From: Gnetum montanum
Lineage: Eukaryota > Streptophyta > Gnetopsida > Gnetales > Gnetaceae
Assembly (NCBI GenBank): GCA_015680685.1
Contig: MNCI01004036.1
Span: 97,761-161,760, forward strand
Reading direction: 5' to 3'
DNA: 64,000 bases
Shown one piece after another: positions 35,650-47,400 of the stretch (positions are counted from its first letter, which is position 1; each line of letters opens with the position of its first letter). The notes beneath the pieces were generated by a model, which was given only the letters and a program-made list of their open reading frames with translations, did not search any database and was not told the DNA's origin. A program made the translations under genes and the position numbers.

Positions 35650-36858
35650 TTAATTTGGAAGATAAGGTATAAATTTTAGAGAATTTTTATGCATATTTTT
35701 CTTAACCTTTTTGAGAAGATAAAGTAAGATAAGAATTTCTTCATGTAACTCACTATACTTATCATCATACCTACCTCTTAGTTCATTAGAAATTTGAGGT
35801 GAATTTTCATTTTTAAGGGCCATACATATAAGCTGAGAATCTTTTGTAGTATCATTCACTTCATCTTCACTTTGCTCTCCATCATCCTAGCTTGAGTAGA
35901 AGTTAGTCTTTTTCACGTCCATGTTAGTCTTATCCTTCCATTGCAACCTACCAATGCTAGTACATTTGGAGGCCACATGGCCTCTTCCACCACATACCCA
36001 ACATTCTATTGAAAAAGCATGAAAATTTGAATTTGAAAAATTTTTACCTTTATCTTTACCTTTTGTGTTGGATTGGTTGGATCCTAGTTGGTTGAAGCTT
36101 CTTCCTTTTCTTGCTAAAAGCCTTTGAAATCTTATATATAGAAGAGCTCTTTCTTCCTTGCTATTCATTTCTTGTTTCGTAGGTTCCTTATCTTTAGATG
36201 CTAATTTTAAGGCAATGGGCTTTTTTATGGCTCCCTCACTTATGAAATTGATTTCATAAAAAATAAGAGCACTCTAGAGCTCTTTGAATTTTAAAACTAA
36301 AAAATCTCTAATTTCTTCCATAGCTGTAACCTTAGGTCTAAATTCAGGTTGTAGTGTTCTAATAATTTTAATGATTACATCACTTTCAAGAAAGTCTTTT
36401 TTTGTACCCATAATTACTACAACTAGATCATTTGCCCTAGAAAAATAATGTTTAATCTTTTAACCTTCCCTCATTTTAAGTTTGTCATATTCACTTTGCA
36501 AAATCAAAAGTTTTAACTATTTGAATATGGATGTGCCCTCATAGGTAGGTTCTAAGGTTTCTCAAATTTCTTTAGCAGTTCTACATCTAGCTATTCTATT
36601 AAATTCAGACTTATTTAATGCATAATATAAACAATTTTTTACTTTAGAATCATACATAAACTTATCCCTTTCTTTAGGAGCCCACTTACTTTGTGGCTTG
36701 AGGGCCTTTGATGCACTATTGATGGGTAGTGTGTAGCCTTCAAGTATTAATTTCCATAATTCAAATTCCATCAACTTAAAGAACCCTTGCAACCTTACCT
36801 TCCAATAAGCAAAATCAAACTCATCAATCGATGGCTTTATGTAGGATGTTCCCTCCAT
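35650..36858 (-). pseudogene. Element G gag (Ty1/copia type)
   Basis: The start is ATG at 36858, 42 bp after the primer site on the minus strand (MEGTSYIKP). The first 98 codons show the copia gag pattern FAYWKVRLQGFF ... ELWKLILEGY. It continues past a stop at 36562-36564 with further stops (QSEYDKLKMREG, TLQPEFRPKVTAMEE). The stretch 36168-35887 has a basic linker and a canonical CCHC zinc knuckle, CWVCGGRGHVASKC. A final acidic/coiled part runs to 35650 (ICMALKNEN, YSELHEEILILL). Gag of this family binds and packages RNA. Broken by several stops. Confidence 0.82.
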
Positions 36859-36900
36859 AGTTCACTCTTTAAAGTTGAAGCATGAACTTGAGAGTATTGG

Positions 36901-36912
36901 TCTTTGATACCA
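36901..36912 (-). promoter_or_regulatory. Primer-binding site of element G (tRNA-iMet type)
   Basis: The minus strand reads TGGTATCAAAGA. Plant copia elements typically have TGGTATCAGAGC, complementary to initiator tRNA-Met. It lies two bases inside the 5' LTR edge. Confidence 0.8.
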
Positions 36913-36914
36913 CT

Positions 36915-37969
36915 TGTGGATTAGAAACTTAGAAGGGGGGTTGAATAAGTTCCAAATTAAAATTACACTTGCCACACAAAACACACCAAATTTTATGTGG
37001 TTCCCCAACTTGGGTACATCCACACTAGGAGGGTAGAATTTGTGCACAACTTCAAAATTTGTTTATCAAAATTGTGGTTTGAAGGGCATCACACCTTGTA
37101 CAAGCTTTGAGTTTTGCTTTGGAGTGTTTCATTGCTATGAAACCACTCAACCTTACAAGGTCACAACAAGCTCAAAATGTGGTTTAAAGGATCCCACAAA
37201 CTCACAAAACCAGTCAACCTCGCAAGGCTATACCAAGCTCAACATGGATGCCTTCTCGTAAGAAGCACATTAACCTTGCAAGACAACAAGAAAAAGAGAA
37301 AGAAACAAGGAAGAAATGTAACTAAATTTACAAGTCCTTGTACTTTGAAGCTTAGTACAACATACAATTAAGAAAATGATGTTACAATGAAGAGAAAGAA
37401 TAAAATTGCATAGAATAGATAATTAGGATCTCGAATGTGAATAATGCTTACATAATCCTCAACATTTTGGTATCTTCTTATAGTCTTAGAGTTTTTGAAA
37501 ACTCCTTGGAATTTGTGCAACACTACCAAATAGCTAGTATATACATCTCCTTTAAAGTTGGGACATCTACCTGAGATTGGCCTCAATTCAGGAAAGCCAT
37601 CTCACTAGAAAATGGAACGTCTTCTCTGGGACATCTACTGGGAGATGTCTACTCTTAGATGAAGATGTCTACTATTTTTAAGAGATTTCTCCTCAACTTT
37701 TGTGCTTTTTCTTCTGAGGCTTTCATTTGTCACTTTACCTTCTTTCCAATTTTTGGAGCATCTTCGTTTGATTTGTAGCTTTTGTTTTTATCCATGCTCT
37801 CTTCTTGCCCATGTGGTATTCATTTTGACATTTTGTCATAGATCTCATTTCCTTGAGTTCTTAGGTTTGATCATGGAGTTTTTATTCATGTCCTACAAAA
37901 ACATCATCCATCACAACTATTCTACATTCTCCATTTTCCTTAAGGTTTTGACATGCCAAAAAGTCAACA
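36915..37969 (-). repeat. 5' LTR of element G (1055 bp, intact)
   Basis: Bounded by TGTGGATTAG at 36915 and GTCAACA ending at 37969 (TGTTGAC... on the minus strand). It aligns with both pieces of the split LTR at the left. Confidence 0.85.
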
Positions 37970-39004
37970 CTCTTTACACAAAATTAGACACCAAAGGCCA
38001 AATAGAAATGCTATGAAAAAAATTGTTTTGTGTGAAAGCTCATTCTAGGTATTTATATTTTTTGCATGGAAATGGAGAAGGTTTGTTAGAATGTATGTGT
38101 CAATGGAGGCTCATCAATGTAAAAAAAAATTAAGCTTGGTTGCACAGAATGCAAAGCTAGGCAATCTAGGCCTAGTAGGAGAGGTACATTAATGCTCTTA
38201 TGTTGAGTAGGGGGTGTGCTGATGTAGGGTAGTCAATGCACCTCCTTCTTCAAACTACCCATTGTAACTTGAATCCCAAGTACAAGTTGGAACCCAAGGG
38301 AGCATGTTGAATGGATCCTAGGGCATTCAAATGAAGTCAAAATCCTTCTAAAAACCTTGGAATTATGCATACAACCTCAAAGTGTAACCTAGGAGGCAAG
38401 GTTATATCTTGAAAGAGCAAGAACCTCTACTAAATAAACAAGACTACAAACATAGGGTACATGAAACACTTCCTATATCTAGGGCTTACAATTGACATAC
38501 AAATTACCATTGAATGCTTCATCACTTCCCCATGACTGGATAAAGCTAGTCCTATAACTCTAACACTCAAAGGCACAAATATTAGAAGTAAACACATGAC
38601 AAGGTCAATATGGAGAAATACAACTATGCAGATACTTTGACACAAGAGACATTACAAAATTGCCATTTTAAGAAGAGGGGCTAGGAAATAATGATTGACA
38701 AGAAGAGTCCCTTAGCATGCCTACAAGACTGAAGACACCTCAAGCATGATGGAATGATCTTTGATGCATCTTTTGATTTGTATCTAGTTGCCAATTATTG
38801 TGCATGTATTCTACTTGTAGTTCTAGAACATGATCCTTTTCCCCTCCATATCTTCCTTTTTGAGAGAGGATTTCAAACTTCAAATTAGGAGAGTATCCTT
38901 TAAGTAGAATTGAATGTTGTTGTCTTTACAAGCCTCAAGAGTGCACCTGCCTAAACATCTTAGACTACAAGAATGCTAAAAATCAGGTGAAATCTTTAGG
39001 TAGT
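37970..39004. other. Unassigned 1-kb sequence between G and D
   Basis: No repeat partner in the window, no LTR ends and only short ORFs without recognised motifs. It starts with the probable G target duplication CTCTT. It may be the oldest DNA in the window, either host intergenic sequence or an unrecognised older repeat. Confidence 0.45.
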
Positions 39005-39866
39005 TAATGAGTATCGAGGTACCCCTATGCCCAACCATATGAATCACAAGCGTTTATGCACGATTTGGTTGAATTCCATGGACTTTGTAGTTTTTGATGC
39101 ACTAGTCTTCTAGGCAGTGAACATTTGCCTTAAGGTTAATTGTTGTCTTCCCAATTACACTTGTGACATACAATTGGTATGGTTAAGTGTAATTGAGGCA
39201 TTTGATTTTTATCATTTTATATTTTATGATTTGATGTTGAAAGGGAGATAAAAGTAATTGGATTAACTAATTTAAATTAACTAATTAACTAGTGTCTAAC
39301 TAGTCCTAACATAAGCATTTGGTTCCACTTTCCATACACATCTTGAATCCACGTATTCACTGTTGGGTTACCAAGTGCTATGCTACTAGGTGTACCAAGT
39401 AATAATGTTACTGGGATTACTAAGTGAATACATGTTACGCTCAAAGTGGTCGTACTTATGTGTTTAATCTATCTTCCTTAATTGCTTTGTTAACTTAATT
39501 ATTGGAAAATACATGATAAATAATTGAAAATATTAAATGCATAAATAAAATATTTAATCTATCCAAAGTGTTGCAAGTTTATTAGAAAGCTCATCTTTAT
39601 TGCTACACACACTGTCATGATCAGGTACAACAACACTCAAATAAAGATCGATACACTTAATGACTCCTGCTGCCGGCACTCAGGAGGAAAATTCTAACTC
39701 TCAAATAAACAAACTACAAGAGCTTCACTACTAAAAAATCTCTGTTACCATAAATGTGGATGGTGGACATGTATTTATAGCCAAATATAGACACTACGTT
39801 GATGGGGCCTCATCAACACATGATACGATGCATTGATGAGGCCTCATTAATGTAGCCAACTCATCA
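39005..39866 (-). repeat. 3' LTR of element D (862 bp)
   Basis: On the minus strand it starts TGATGAG (39866) and ends CTCATTA (39005). The TATAAATA box is at 39779-39772, with the AATAAA signal near 39599. R and U5 match LTR C; U3 differs. Confidence 0.9.
39780..39866 (-). promoter_or_regulatory. U3 cassette of LTR D: two 18-bp palindromes
   Basis: Two near-perfect copies of the palindrome TTGATGAGGCCTCATCAA lie at 39799-39816 and 39833-39850, each with one mismatch. They sit between the LTR start and the TATA box. Confidence 0.7.
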
Positions 39867-40113
39867 TACCCCCATGAATGAATAAAAACTCATCCTCAAG
39901 TTCTTTTACAAAATTGGGTAGGTTTGGGATTATTAACTGACTTTTCTCAAACAAAACAGATTGACTGACTTGACAAAAAATGGAGTGCCCGAGTGTACAG
40001 ATCAACATATTACAAAAAATGATAGTGTTTAAGACACAAAATTGAACACCATGACACAACTCTTAAAAATTTGATAGCACATTCCTTGATGACATGAAGT
40101 TTGGTGGAGAAGA
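39867..40113 (-). other. Element D polypurine tract and terminal non-coding region
   Basis: The minus-strand tract ATTCATGGGGGTA (39879-39867) abuts the LTR. The region before it matches C 27401-27633. Confidence 0.75.
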
Positions 40114-41146
40114 TTAGACGGTCCCAGGTGGTGGTGGCTCTTGAGGCTTTGAGGAACCTTCACTGGCTTCACCCACAGGTGATGGTCAAGGTAGCTATGA
40201 TTGTCTTGCTATTGCTGCAACTTCTAGCAGGAGTTGGAAAGCATCCAGTAGTACTTTCATTTTCTCCTCCTTACTTTTGAGATTGTGCATAGTCCATGTA
40301 GCTTCACCAATGTGGATCAAAATAGGCACATCCCAGGGACACAGTATTGCTAGAAACAACTCCTTAGCGTTGATGAACCCGGTAGTGAACTATTTGCATT
40401 CAATGTCGAACACTCTAACTGTGTCCTTCAACTCCTGATAATCATTCATCCATTTGGTGAGGTTCTCAGTAGTTGATCATTGGTTTGTGAACTGTGCTTT
40501 GAGAACTTTGAGTTTAGCGTTTGCAGTCTCAAGCTTCTGCTTAGTATCTTTGTGGTGCTTGAACTCTACCTCGTATAACAAATAGAGGCTAAACACTTGT
40601 TTCTCTAACTTTGACCATAGCCATCTGGTAGTCAACATTGCCAGGTTTGTGTAACGAATATTGGCCAGCTTCATGTACTTTATCATTTCTTTGATTTGCA
40701 ATTCCTTTAGGTGGATCTCTCCTTTATTGTAGTCATCAATCCCATCAACAATGGGCTACCAAACCTCTCTTCCTTGTTGGAGTTGCTGGAGAGCTTCATT
40801 AATTTTTGCCTTCCCCATTTGAACGTGTTTCTCATTGATTTTCTTTTGCAAGCCAACCTAGTCTTTGTAGTGATTCTTCACTTTTTCAAACTTGAGGGCC
40901 TCATTCTTCTAGGTGGTGATCTCGATGGCATAATTCTAGTGCAAGGCACAAATTTCCTCCATTGAAAAATTTTGATTCACCACTACCAATCTCCTTAATT
41001 AAGTGTTCAGCTTGGCAAGCTGCTCTTGCTATTGATGAATAAATTCTTACATTTGTTCCTTCTAGGCACCAACATTGCGTAGGTGATGATTCTATGCAAT
41101 CAAAGTCTTGTTCTCCTAGCACATCTAAGCTAAGTCCTTTTGAATT
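40114..41146 (-). pseudogene. Element D extra ORF, C-terminal part
   Basis: Continues the extra ORF after insertion E. It is the best-preserved part of the long Gln/Glu/Lys/Leu-rich (coiled-coil-like) region: 40701-40477 is open, including EMIKYMKLANIRYTNLAML and TTRWLWSKLEKQV, closely matching C at 26826-27030. It ends at TAA 40116-40114 after a Pro-rich tail, the same end as in C. The last five bases (41142-41146, GAATT) are the target of E. Function unknown. Confidence 0.62.
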
Positions 41147-41953
41147 TGATGGGACGCGATATCGCATGGGCCACAATATCGCATCTTTCCCTACAATATC
41201 GCGTACGCGATATTGTAGCCCACCACCAATTCTATAAATAAGAAGTGGCTCTCCCTTATTTCTCTATCTAGATCTAGACCTTAGCCAAAATCTTGCCATT
41301 TTTCCATTCTAGAGTTAGAATAATTTCCATGTGCCTGTAGTAGGAGTCCCAAACTCAATAGATCTTTATTCGAGAAATTCTATACCTGAGCACACAATTG
41401 TGTACGGCAATAAAGATGAACTTTTGGATAAACCTTACAGTGCATGGACTAAGCTAAATAGGACTTTAATTATTGTTAATTATTTAAATGCTTTCTTAAG
41501 GACTTAATCTCTCTCAACCCTCAACTCTCATAGTTAAGTGCATTCAGGACGACCACTTCGAGCATGTGCGTTACGCTTGGTAATCCCAGTAATGAATAGC
41601 ATTTGGTAATCCTAGCAGCGTTGCATTGGTTCAAGGTGTGAAATGGCAAGTGGAAACGGATACTGATGCTAGGATGATTAAGGCTTAGTTAGTTAAAGTT
41701 AGTTACTTAGTCTCTTCACCCTTTCCTCTCTTAGCATAGGCGATAAAAACATAAAAGATATAAAAATCACATGCCTCAAGCTTACTTAACCATACAACCA
41801 TGAAAAATACAAGTAAGCTTTGGGGGACAATGATTGATTAACCTTAGGTGTTCCATAAGGTGTGTAGGCACTTAGTCTATGGAGTTCGATCGGATCACGC
41901 GTGTAACGCTCGTATTCGTATGGTTGAGTGTAGGGGTACCTCGCCACTCATCA
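41147..41953 (+). repeat. 5' LTR of element E (807 bp)
   Basis: Starts TGATGGG and ends CTCATCA. TATAAATA is at 41233-41240 and AATAAA at 41409-41414. U3 holds four copies of a GCGATATCGC-like palindrome, against six in the 3' LTR. Confidence 0.9.
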
Positions 41954-41954
41954 T

Positions 41955-41972
41955 TGGCACTGTTGTTGGGGA
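41955..41972 (+). promoter_or_regulatory. Primer-binding site of element E
   Basis: TGGCACTGTTGTTGGGGA: four transitions from the tRNA-Asp complement. Confidence 0.82.
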
Positions 41973-42098
41973 CTAAGTTGTTTGTGCGCTAAGTAGAACA
42001 TAGGAAATCATCCACATCGTTGGGAAGTTTAAACGAACCCTTAAGGTTAATCAGAAGAAAATTTAAACAACGGTGAATAGCACACCGACAAGATAACA

Positions 42099-44630
42099 AT
42101 GTCTTCTTCTTCTCATAAAAGCACTTCACCACCTAGGGATCACACAAGAGACAGTCGGTGGCACAACATACATAACCAAGAACTGCCAGTTCCTCAGGAG
42201 TATCAAGTAGTGTATACTCATCACGATGAGTATATACCCAATTTTACCTTTATCCTCCATCAGGATGAACAACTGCATTGGCGAGACTTGCAAGGTAACA
42301 TAGTGTTACCCCCAGATCATGCAGTCCCTAACATGCTCCTTTGTGCTCTTGCACAGATAGACATGACATAGCTATATGTTGAATATGTTGCATGTGATTA
42401 TGACACAAGGAATTACCATCCCACAGTGGTGCAACATTTAAGGGACTTGTGGCAGGAGAGCTACCATACATCGTTGAAGGGTAAAAGGGTCTCGCACGTC
42501 CTAAGCAAAATCGGAGATGGTGAACTAGTTATAACAGGTTTTCCATCAAATGATGTTCCCCCTCCAAACGATGGTGAGGAGGTGGAGTATTAGAACCTAT
42601 ACTCCACAATTCATAACCCTGGTTCTAATCCCCCTGAACACCAAGTGTTCAATGAGGAAACACAAACAAATGATAAGGATGGGCAGTCTGATCGTCATCA
42701 CGATCGGGGCCATAGCCACTGAAGAGAAGGAAAGAAACATCATCATGGCGATGGTTCCCCTTCTTCTTCCCCTTCATCACATCATTCACCCTCTCCTTCC
42801 ACATCAGGATGTAGTCACAAAGAGCCCAACTGTGAGGATAAGGGTAGGCATAATGAGAACCCTCGACAAGAGAGTTGAGAGAGAGGACGAAGGCATTCCA
42901 AAGAATCAAGGCATGGTAGAAGGGAAAGTAGGGAACCGCGTAGGCATCATAGACGCCATGAAAGAAATGACAACGATGAACCCCTACTTGCCACCCGAAG
43001 TATGTTAGATATTATGGAGGCTATGAGGATACCTACAAGGCACCAGAAAGATAGCCAGATCAAGAGATTAGACATGAATAATATCCCCCAATTTGAGGGG
43101 GGATACAATGCTGATCCGCAAAACCACTTACAGGCATTTCACGATGCCTATGGCTTGCAGAATATCAAAAATGAGTGGAAAAATTTAAAGTTGTTCCCAA
43201 GGACACTCATAAAAGAAGCATAAAGTTGGTACCGATCCTTAGAACCGGAATCTATTAGATGATGGAGTACAATGCTAGAACTATTCAACGATAAATATCA
43301 AATGTACTCTAGAGTGTCCAACTTGCAGAAAAAGATCCAAGGATGGAAGCAGGATAATCATGAACCCTTGGATGCTACCATGGGCCGATATTATGCATTG
43401 CTACATCATTGCTCGGGCCATGGTTACGCACAACTGGATCAACTCCGCCACCTCATAGATGGGCTAAGACATGAAACTAGGAGAACCCTTGGAACATATG
43501 CCCAAGGCAGATTATCTGAGCTTAGGTCCCATGAAGTTCATAGACTGTTGGAGCAAGTAGCTAAGGAAGAAGGAGAGCTACGGAAAAGAGAAAGCACGGA
43601 AGAGTATAACCATGATCCTTCCCTCCAAAAGAAGGGAGTAAGATTCTGTGAGGAAGAGGATGAGTCACCACTTGAAGAGTTAGTGAATAGAAAAACCTTG
43701 CCACTTCAAAAGTTAACAACCGAAGTGTCGGCTAAGGTAGATCAAATGTGGGACTCCTTAGATAGTAGATTTGAAACCATTTTAAAAATTGTAGAGGAGT
43801 CTAAGGAACGAAGTAGTGACCATGATAAGAAAAAGAGGAGAGATTCAGACCATGCACGTAACAAGGGTAAGGAAAAAATGACTATCACCGATGAGGTTGT
43901 GGATTCCAATACAGACAATGATGGTGGATGTGAAATATGCCAGTATGACCATCCTAAGGGATGTTACCCAATAATCTCACATCTGCAAGAGTATGGAGTG
44001 TATGCACTCAACCCAAGACTTAACAAATGGCAAGCACCCCGGAGGTTACCTTATCCCCAAGGTAACCTAAGGCAGTTCCACCAACCCTTAATGTATTATC
44101 CAAGTGGAACTCTGCCACAACCTATCGAGCAACACGAGCAATGGCAATACCCACAGTCATGGGGGATGCCACCGCTGAGACAACAATACCCTTACTGGCA
44201 ACCAAACCCGTATGGCTATTACATGTAGTAGCCAGTTTCTCCAAGTGACTCTATGGGTCACGTAACCCCACAACATCACTACCAAGTTTAGGAGTATTTT
44301 AGGACTCCCTCTTCTGGAAGAGACACTCCACATGCATACCATCCTCTGAATCCATCCACATCTCTTATGCCGATAGTTCCACTACCACCCGCTCCAACGA
44401 TGCAAGGGGAACTCCCCACTCAACCGCAGCAATGTAATGCTACGAGAGTTGTAAACCTTCAACCCACTGCTGGTTCTAACAACCGTACAAAGAGAAGACC
44501 CTTCTTTAGAACCAACAGTCCAAACAAGCTCTCACAACCATAAGCGATTGAGTCTATGACCACTCCTCCATCAAGAAAGGCTTCAGAGCTTCCTTCAAAC
44601 CAACAATAAAGCTCAACGCATATGGTTATG
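42099..44630 (+). pseudogene. Element E gag (best-preserved gag)
   Basis: Start ATG 42099 (MSSSSHKS), 126 bp after the primer site. The N-terminal region has YTHHDEYIPNFTFILHQDEQ. A segment of alternating His, Arg, Ser and Asp follows (DRHHDRGHSH, SPSSSPSSHHSPSPS). The capsid-like region starts near MNNIPQFEGGYNADP (43075). The stretch 43272-44228 is open for 318 codons, covering the gag core, acidic linker, CEICQYDHPKGC (43931-43966 region) and the Pro/Gln/Tyr tail. The whole gag is in one frame, interrupted only by stops (42369, 42591, 42719, 42879, 43221, 44226). It is therefore a good template for the family's gag layout, though not functional. Confidence 0.85.
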
Positions 44631-45395
44631 TTAACACATACCGTTACTAGCTAGATAAAGGTGGGCCACCTTCCTAGGAAACTCTCTGACTCAAGAAGTC
44701 CCTTAATCTACCTCCAAGTCGCTGGGAATGAACCATGTAAGGCTCTTCTTAACTCAGGTTCCAAAGTTAACTTGATATCGCAAGAAATGTATAAAGCCTG
44801 GAACCTACCTCCACTCAAGAAGACCAATATTCAATTAGAGTTGGCTGATCAGTCCATCATTGTTTCCTTGGGACTTGTGGAGGACGTCGTTACTGCTGTG
44901 TGTGATTGGTCATACCCAGCTGATTTCCTAGTGATCAAAGTCAAGAATAACAAAGGGGACTTCCCAATTATAATGGGGAGGGCATGGCTAAGTACCATAA
45001 ACGCATGCCTAGGAATCCACGATCTTTCCCTGGAAATATCTAAGGAAAACTCTTATGGAAAGATCTAGAAAAAGAAAGTCCCATGCATCACATACAGTGA
45101 CATAGAGGGTGATGACGTATAGGAGTGCTCAGCATTTCCTGTATGCAACCGGTGTGCCCAAGAAACTTAGATACAAAGGTGCCTATATGTAGCAACCACA
45201 CAACAAGAAAACACCTAGTGGTTGATAGCTAATAAGGAGAGCAACTCACCAACATGCATGGAACTAACTGTGGGAATAATGGGCAACCGCAACGAAAGCA
45301 TTGATACACTGGAGTATGAGCGTTGCCAACTTCCAACTCTTAACCTAAAAACATCAATTGGGAGAAGTTGGACACTTCTAAAAAATTCAAAAAAA
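44631..45395 (+). pseudogene. Element E protease, with the deletion junction
   Basis: The open stretch 44661-45068 holds the retropepsin-like domain. The active-site motif is altered to LLNSGSK (Asp-to-Asn and Gly-to-Lys; near 44748), so it is catalytically dead. EMYKAWNLPPLKK and IMGRAWLSTINA follow. The Cys linker is broken by stops. Near 45395 the sequence jumps to the last ~20 codons of pol (SLFWISSF). Confidence 0.82.
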
Positions 45396-47273
45396 TGCTC
45401 ATTATTTTGGATCTCTTCCTTTTAATTTAGTCATGGGGGAGATGGCCACATGTGCTAATCAATTGGGGCCCTCAGTTCCTTTTGGATTTTTTGTTTTACA
45501 CATTTTTGTTTTACAGTTTCTTTAACTTTTCTTGTTTTTGTTTTACAACGTTGTTCATACTTTTTTGTTTATTTATGTGTGTGTGTCTTACCCGTTTTGT
45601 TAAGTTTGTCACCCAATAAGTGCTTTTAATGATGGTATGAACTGTATTCCATTGGTTGCTAATGTTTGGTTTTTACCTTTAAGTTATGATGTTGATACTA
45701 AGGTATGGTTCTTTTGATATCATAGACAATGAGTCCACATCATCCATGCATCCATAAATATCTATGGTGTCTCTTGGCTTGGAACTGTACAGTCCCTTTC
45801 TTCAAAATAATAAGAACTATCAATGAATCAGTGACTGGGCATTTCTCAAACTAAAGAAGGACTCAAGGATTGAAAAGGGTGTGACTTCAAGGGAACTTGA
45901 TGCATTTGTGTTGGCCATTCTCTTGGGTGCTTGGATGTTTTCTTCTTGATTTTTCTTACCATTTCGATGTTACCCAATTATTGGGAAGCTGAGTGAATAA
46001 AAATAAAAATAATAAGTCTTTGCATGGTGTGGTTCTCACAAAAAACACAAAAAAAAAAGAAAGGAAAAGTGAGAATTCAAAGCACACCCCTTAGATGAAA
46101 TAATCATCCTCACTTCCTACTTTCTCCTCCTTTGTTTCGTCAGAATGGTGGTGGCTCTTTGAGGGATGCATTCTTGTTACTTCAAGTGGATGGATTGGCC
46201 GAATGTATTAATGCGAAGTCATTGGATGTGGTTTATTTGAGGCCGGATTTGGAATGGGATCTACTAAGTCATATTAATCATAAAATACACAAGGGGCTGT
46301 ACACCACCTTGTTCTTGAGATTCCATTCCATCCTCTTCTTTCCATCATTCTTTCTCCATTGTTCACCTCATTGCCGGTTGTATCATTAGTGTATATTTTG
46401 GTTGATGCATTGTTTTCTTTTTGGTAAATTCTTATGGTTAAGAATTTAACTTTTGTTTCCAAATGACATTTCCAGAGCCTATGGACTCTTTAAATGTGGG
46501 AATGTTAGGGCATTAAGGGCATGAGCCTACTATGGGGAGGACCCACAGGCATTCCTCTTTGGTACATTAGTTAATTTCTTTCCCTTAAACATTTTTGCAA
46601 TCAACCTTATTTTGTTCATTTCCATCTTGACATCCATTTCATTGACGTTATAGTTGTCTCTTTTTCTCCATCTTTCTTATTACTTTTCTTTCTCCATTCT
46701 ATCACTACTAGAGGTTTGCTCTTATTCATGGGGTTCCTGACCCAATCTTTTTGATTTTCTCCTAACCCCTACACCTTCGGTAGTCACTAATATTATATCT
46801 CCAGAATCCACAATCAGCCATACCATAACTTAGCTAATGGACCTTTCACCGAAGCAAGGTATCAACTGCATTATGATTCATTTACCCTTGCTAATATAAG
46901 ATTGTGTTGTGTGTGCAGATGGCAATCATACAACAACGGATTGGATTTGGAGAGAACACTTGGAATGGATTGGTGCTGAAGCAGTTATGCAAGGAACAAG
47001 ATTGATGGCGCGCTTATGGATGGACAATAAAAGGTGCAATCTTGGCATTGACAGTAGTATACTTCTTCTCTCTTCTCTCTCAGCTACCAAATAAGGCCTG
47101 ATGTCAAATGTATAAAGTGTTCACTCTTGTTGTCGTGAACACCAGTTTTGTCATGTTCTGTAATGATGATCCATTCACATGTCATCCCATTCACCATTAG
47201 TTCCCTGAACACTCATCAATAATCCCATACCTTCCCAATATTTTGTAAGGAACTTGAGGATGAGTTTTTATCC
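45396..47273 (+). other. Element E pol remnant and 3' non-coding region
   Basis: The pol end retains AGTCATGGGGG (45429-45439). Then come T-rich tracts, the CATGGTGTGGTTCTCA block near 46024, a mid-region tract, and the acceptor-like TTGTGTGTGCAG before ATG 46920. In that ATG frame 28 codons are open; a different frame (46909-47094, 61 codons) is also open but I cannot support it as coding. Confidence 0.7.
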
Positions 47274-47286
47274 AGTCATGGGGGTA

Positions 47287-47400
47287 TGATGGGATGTGAT
47301 ATCGCATGGACCGTCATATCGCGGATGCGATATTGCATACGCAATATCGCATCTTTCCTTGCGATATCACGTACGCGATATCGTAGCCTACCTCCAGTTC
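47287..47400 (+). promoter_or_regulatory. U3 cassette of LTR E: six GCGATATCGC-like palindromes
   Basis: Variants of the 10-bp palindrome occur six times: GTGATATCGC, GTCATATCGC, GCGATATTGC, GCAATATCGC, GCGATATCAC and GCGATATCGT. They end just before the TATA box. Most variants differ from the palindrome by C-to-T or G-to-A at CpG. Confidence 0.75.

Larger units (their letters stand above)
28570..37969 (-). mobile_element. Element G: Ty1/copia-like, gag-only, with a split LTR
   Basis: Two ~1.06 kb LTRs in direct orientation flank a ~3.3 kb interior. Read on the minus strand: 5' LTR 36915-37969, a primer site like tRNA-iMet (TGGTATCAAAGA), a copia-type gag, ~2 kb of unrecognised AT-rich sequence, a polypurine tract AAAAGGGGG and the 3' LTR. 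The 3' LTR is split by insertion H into 33234-33590 and 28570-29281. Flanks ATCTT and CTCTT fit a target duplication with one mismatch. No protease, integrase or RT is seen, so the element is non-autonomous or internally deleted. Confidence 0.8.

Noticed and set aside
37970-39004. Host gene in the only unassigned kilobase
   Set aside because: Only short ORFs on both strands without motifs or plausible splice structure; no support.
42550-43008. 152-codon ORF in E, and the similar 18880-19188 in C
   Set aside because: A shadow frame across the His/Arg/Ser-rich part of gag. The gag frame is supported by agreement between E and F.
46909-47094. Short ORF with a hydrophobic end in E (and the similar 59977-60168 in F)
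   Set aside because: The DNA is conserved but the two proteins diverge at the C-terminus through CT-rich repeats, and B lacks the frame. Kept only as part of the acceptor finding.
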